This document shows, one piece after another, positions 57,282 to 59,663 of a stretch of DNA of 59,663 nucleotides (its first letter is position 1; every line of letters starts with the position of its first letter). The notes below the pieces were generated by a model, which saw only the letters and a list, made by a program, of their open reading frames with translations, was not told the DNA's origin and made no database searches. The translations under genes were made by a program, and so were the position numbers. The stretch is from Eubacteriales bacterium (GTDB lineage: Bacteria > Bacillota > Clostridia > Oscillospirales > Oscillospiraceae), in the NCBI GenBank assembly GCA_030539285.1, contig JAUNSH010000011.1:1-59663 (forward strand), read 5' to 3'.

Positions 57282-57944
57282 TTACAGCTCGTCTTCCTGC
57301 ACGTCCACCCAATCGCTGCTGTTGGGGGTATCCACCACCGGCTGCTTTCTGGGGGGCATTCCGTCGTCTTTGTCCCGGCTGAAGAACAGGAAGAAAGGCT
57401 CGGTAATGCCGAACAGGATGTTTAAGACAAGGAACAGCACGCAGTTGGCAGGATCGAGGGACTTATAGATATCATACAGTGCCATATAGCGTAACACCGC
57501 GTAGGCGATGGAAATGCCGATCAGCGGCAGGCACAAACACAGCAGATTGGCGGCCTGATGCATAATGCTGGGCAGCGAGGCATCCAGCGTGGGCCCCCAC
57601 ATAATGCTGCCCACGGCGTGCACGCACAGGGAAACCAGCAGGCCCACCAGAGAGAACCACATAACAGCCGTCAGAATGCGGAAGAACAGCAGAAGCTTCC
57701 GCTTGGACTTGTGCTGACCATTCACCACATATTGGTACTGGTCAGACAGAGAGCCTATCAGCCAGCAGTCCGCAATGGGGATCCATGCCAGCCACGGATT
57801 TTTCAGGCCCCGGCGCTTGGCAATGGTATACAGGGCCAGCGCGGTCAGCACATAAGTCGCGATGGACAATAGCATGGGCATTCCGAACAGGGTCTTCACG
57901 ATCATCCACAGGCTGTCCGCCAGATAATTCACGGTATGAGACAT
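57282..57944 (-). CDS. Uncharacterised membrane protein (220 aa)
   Basis: Five or so hydrophobic helices separated by short loops. The motif LYTIAKRRGLKNPWLAWIPI and later YMALYDIYKSLDPAN recur in related unnamed proteins of Clostridia, where the cytosolic tail is acidic, as here (ends DVQEDEL). No catalytic residue pattern is visible. It has a good terminator and stands alone. Confidence 0.75.
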   Translation of the reverse strand: MSHTVNYLADSLWMIVKTLFGMPMLLSIATYVLTALALYTIAKRRGLKNPWLAWIPIADCWLIGSLSDQYQYVVNGQHKSKRKLLLFFRILTAVMWFSLVGLLVSLCVHAVGSIMWGPTLDASLPSIMHQAANLLCLCLPLIGISIAYAVLRYMALYDIYKSLDPANCVLFLVLNILFGITEPFFLFFSRDKDDGMPPRKQPVVDTPNSSDWVDVQEDEL

Positions 57945-58001
57945 ATTAACACCTTCCTCTATTTCTCACAGTGTATCACAATGGATACGGAAAGGCAATG
58001 G

Positions 58002-58036
58002 AAAAATAAGGCAGGGCGGACTGCTCAGTCCGCCCT
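58002..58036 (-). terminator. Terminator of htpG
   Basis: AGGGCGGACT and AGTCCGCCCT pair around GCTC, with TTATTTTTC following on the minus strand. Its GGGCGGAC core resembles the dispersed GTAGGG repeats seen at 39355. Confidence 0.8.
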
Positions 58037-58050
58037 ACCCAAAATAAATG

Positions 58051-59663
58051 TTACTTCATCAGCTTGCACACCAGCTCGGTGTAGGCGTAGGGGTCGTCCA
58101 GCGGCAGCTCTGCCATGAGCTGAGCCTGATAGCACAGAAGCTGGGCGTAGTCCTTGGCCTTCACGGGATCCTCGGTCATGGCTGCCTGCAAAGCCTTCAC
58201 TGCCTCGTGCTCCGGGTTCAGCTCCAGAATACGGCCTACGGGGAAGGCAAACTCGGGGTTGGCCCGCTTCATGTACTTCTCCATTTCGAAGCTCATGCCG
58301 GAATCGGGGGTCATGCACACGGGATGGCTGCCAAGGTCAGCAGACAGCGTCACTTCCTTGACCTGCTCGCCCAGAGACTCCTTGACGAAGGTCAGAAGGC
58401 CCTTCATCTCCTCGGCCTTCTCCTCGGCTTCCTTCTTTTCCTCCTCGGTCTTCAGGCCCAGGTCCTCGGTGGAGACATTGCAGAACTGCTTCTCCATGTA
58501 GGTCATCAGGGTCTGGGGGACGAACTCATCCACATCCTCGGCGAACAGCAGCACATCGTAGCCCTTCTTAGCCAGCGTCTCGACTTGCGGCAGCTTGGCC
58601 AGCCGCTCCCGGTTCTCGCCGGGGGCGAAGTAGATCTTTTCCTGACCCTCGGCCATGGAATCCACGTACTCTTTCAGGGAAATCAGCTTGCCTTGCTTGT
58701 TGCTGTAGAACAGCAGCAGATCCTGGCAGGCATCCTTGTGAGCGCCGTAGTCAGACACGGTGCCGTATTTCAGCTGGCGGCCGAAGGCGGCGTAGAATTC
58801 CTCGTACTTCTCCCGGTCGTTTTCCAGCATGGACTTGAGTTCGGACTTGATCTTCTTCTCGATGTTCCGGGCGATGATGGTCAGCTGGCGGTTGTGCTGC
58901 AGCATTTCCCGGCTGATGTTCAGAGACAGATCCTGACTGTCCACAACGCCCCGGACGAAGCGGAAGTGCTCGGGCAGCAGATCCTCGCAGTTCTCCATGA
59001 TCAAAACGCCGGAGGAGTACAGCTGCAGGCCCCGCTTAAAGTCCTTGGAGTAGAAGTCGTAGGGAGCCTTAGAGGGAATGTACAGCAGGGCCTTGAAGCT
59101 GACGCTACCCTCGGCGCTGGAATGGATGATGCGCAGGGGCTTGTTGTAATCGAAGAACTTCTCCCGGTAGAAGGCCTCGTACTCCTCGTCAGTGACATCC
59201 TTCTTGGCCCGCTGCCAGATGGGCACCATGGAGTTCAGGGTCTCCATCTCGGTGTATTCCTCGTACTTGGGAGCCTTGTATTCCTTCTCTTCGCCCTCGA
59301 CCTCGATGGCTTCTTCCTCTTCCGGCTCCTCCACCTGACGGGACTTGGTGACTTCCATCTTGATGGGGTAGCGGATATAGTCGGAATACTTGCGGATCAG
59401 GGAGCGGATCTCGTACTCTTCCAGATACTCGGAGTATTTGTCGTCGTCGGTGTCGGCTTTCAGGGTCATAATGACTTCGGTGCCGGGGGCATCCTTGGAA
59501 GTCTCCTCGATGGTGTAGCCGTCAGCGCCGTCGGAGACCCACTTCCATGCCTTGTCCTCGCCGTACTTCTTGGAGATCACGGTGACGGAGGAGGCGACCA
59601 TAAAGGCAGAGTAGAAGCCCACGCCGAACTGGCCGATGATGTCGATGTCCTCATTTTTCTCCA
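58051..59663 (-). CDS. htpG: Chaperone HtpG (Hsp90), 5' end outside the window
   Basis: About 537 C-terminal residues of the bacterial Hsp90 ATPase chaperone. The frame runs off the right edge while reading IDIIGQFGVGFYSAFMV, the ATP-lid motif of the N-terminal domain. The middle domain has GVVDSQDLSLNISREMLQ with the catalytic-loop Arg, and the C-terminal dimerisation domain ends ELVCKLMK. A Glu/Lys-rich linker near EVEGEEKEYKAPKYEE separates the N and middle domains. Confidence 0.96.
   Translation of the reverse strand, partial: EKNEDIDIIGQFGVGFYSAFMVASSVTVISKKYGEDKAWKWVSDGADGYTIEETSKDAPGTEVIMTLKADTDDDKYSEYLEEYEIRSLIRKYSDYIRYPIKMEVTKSRQVEEPEEEEAIEVEGEEKEYKAPKYEEYTEMETLNSMVPIWQRAKKDVTDEEYEAFYREKFFDYNKPLRIIHSSAEGSVSFKALLYIPSKAPYDFYSKDFKRGLQLYSSGVLIMENCEDLLPEHFRFVRGVVDSQDLSLNISREMLQHNRQLTIIARNIEKKIKSELKSMLENDREKYEEFYAAFGRQLKYGTVSDYGAHKDACQDLLLFYSNKQGKLISLKEYVDSMAEGQEKIYFAPGENRERLAKLPQVETLAKKGYDVLLFAEDVDEFVPQTLMTYMEKQFCNVSTEDLGLKTEEEKKEAEEKAEEMKGLLTFVKESLGEQVKEVTLSADLGSHPVCMTPDSGMSFEMEKYMKRANPEFAFPVGRILELNPEHEAVKALQAAMTEDPVKAKDYAQLLCYQAQLMAELPLDDPYAYTELVCKLMK

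Overview
The window looks like a chromosomal piece of a Gram-positive gut anaerobe of the class Clostridia, most likely Oscillospiraceae-like. This is inference. It rests on moderately high GC, strong AGGAGG-type ribosome binding sites, TTGACA/TATAAT promoters, a lysine riboswitch, a Spo0A-type DNA-binding domain, butyrate kinase, citrate lyase accessory genes, and a B. subtilis-like galactan locus. No rRNA is present. One tRNA-Ala(GGC) is seen, and both strands are used.

Layout. 1-800: debris with a Fic remnant, a small zinc-ribbon protein, an unrecognised remnant and the end of a mobile repeat. 825-9050: a patatin-like lipase, then a tyrosine recombinase beside a 222-bp segment bounded by perfect 20-bp inverted repeats that contains a promoter. 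That promoter points into a helicase gene followed by LicD, a broken sugar epimerase, a TagGH-type polysaccharide ABC exporter and a lone Spo0A-like DNA-binding domain. I read this as a phase-variable surface-glycan or helicase switch. 9119-12424: three MITE-like foldback elements of one terminal-repeat family around citC, citXG and a broken LysR gene. 12559-16233: an aminotransferase, then CsoR with a P1B-ATPase under a double CsoR-like operator.

16301-19191: a lysine riboswitch over an alanine/saccharopine-dehydrogenase-like enzyme and an NhaC-family transporter. 19284-24942: an EamA transporter, HtrA protease, lipoprotein alkaline phosphatase and YibE/F membrane protein. 24977-30346: VTC polyphosphate polymerase, DUF4956 and a beta-helix lipoprotein, divergent from a two-component system with 11-bp direct repeats in between. 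30422-37120: an enoate-reductase-like flavoprotein and both aconitase-X subunits, facing a GntP permease, a glycerate-kinase remnant and butyrate kinase.

37281-48468: a galactan/galacto-oligosaccharide locus (GH42, TraX-like protein, GH53, zinc ribbon, a 608-aa unknown, ABC permeases and binding protein, LacI regulator) with a LacI-type operator just downstream of the main promoter. 49009-51444: a CtpE-like P-type ATPase. 51508-52088: about 580 bases of dense inverted repeats, including six tandem hairpins of about 35-nt period whose stems differ yet still pair. 52116-53824: mobile-element debris (sigma-like gene and primase fragment, head to head) at the 3' end of tRNA-Ala. 54189-59663: a zinc-ribbon membrane protein, MmcQ/YjbR protein, PatB-type lyase, a small protein, Ogt, a membrane protein and HtpG running off the window.

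The two strongest candidates for an undescribed system are the recombinase/invertible-promoter/helicase/LicD/exporter module and the hairpin array at 51564-52088.
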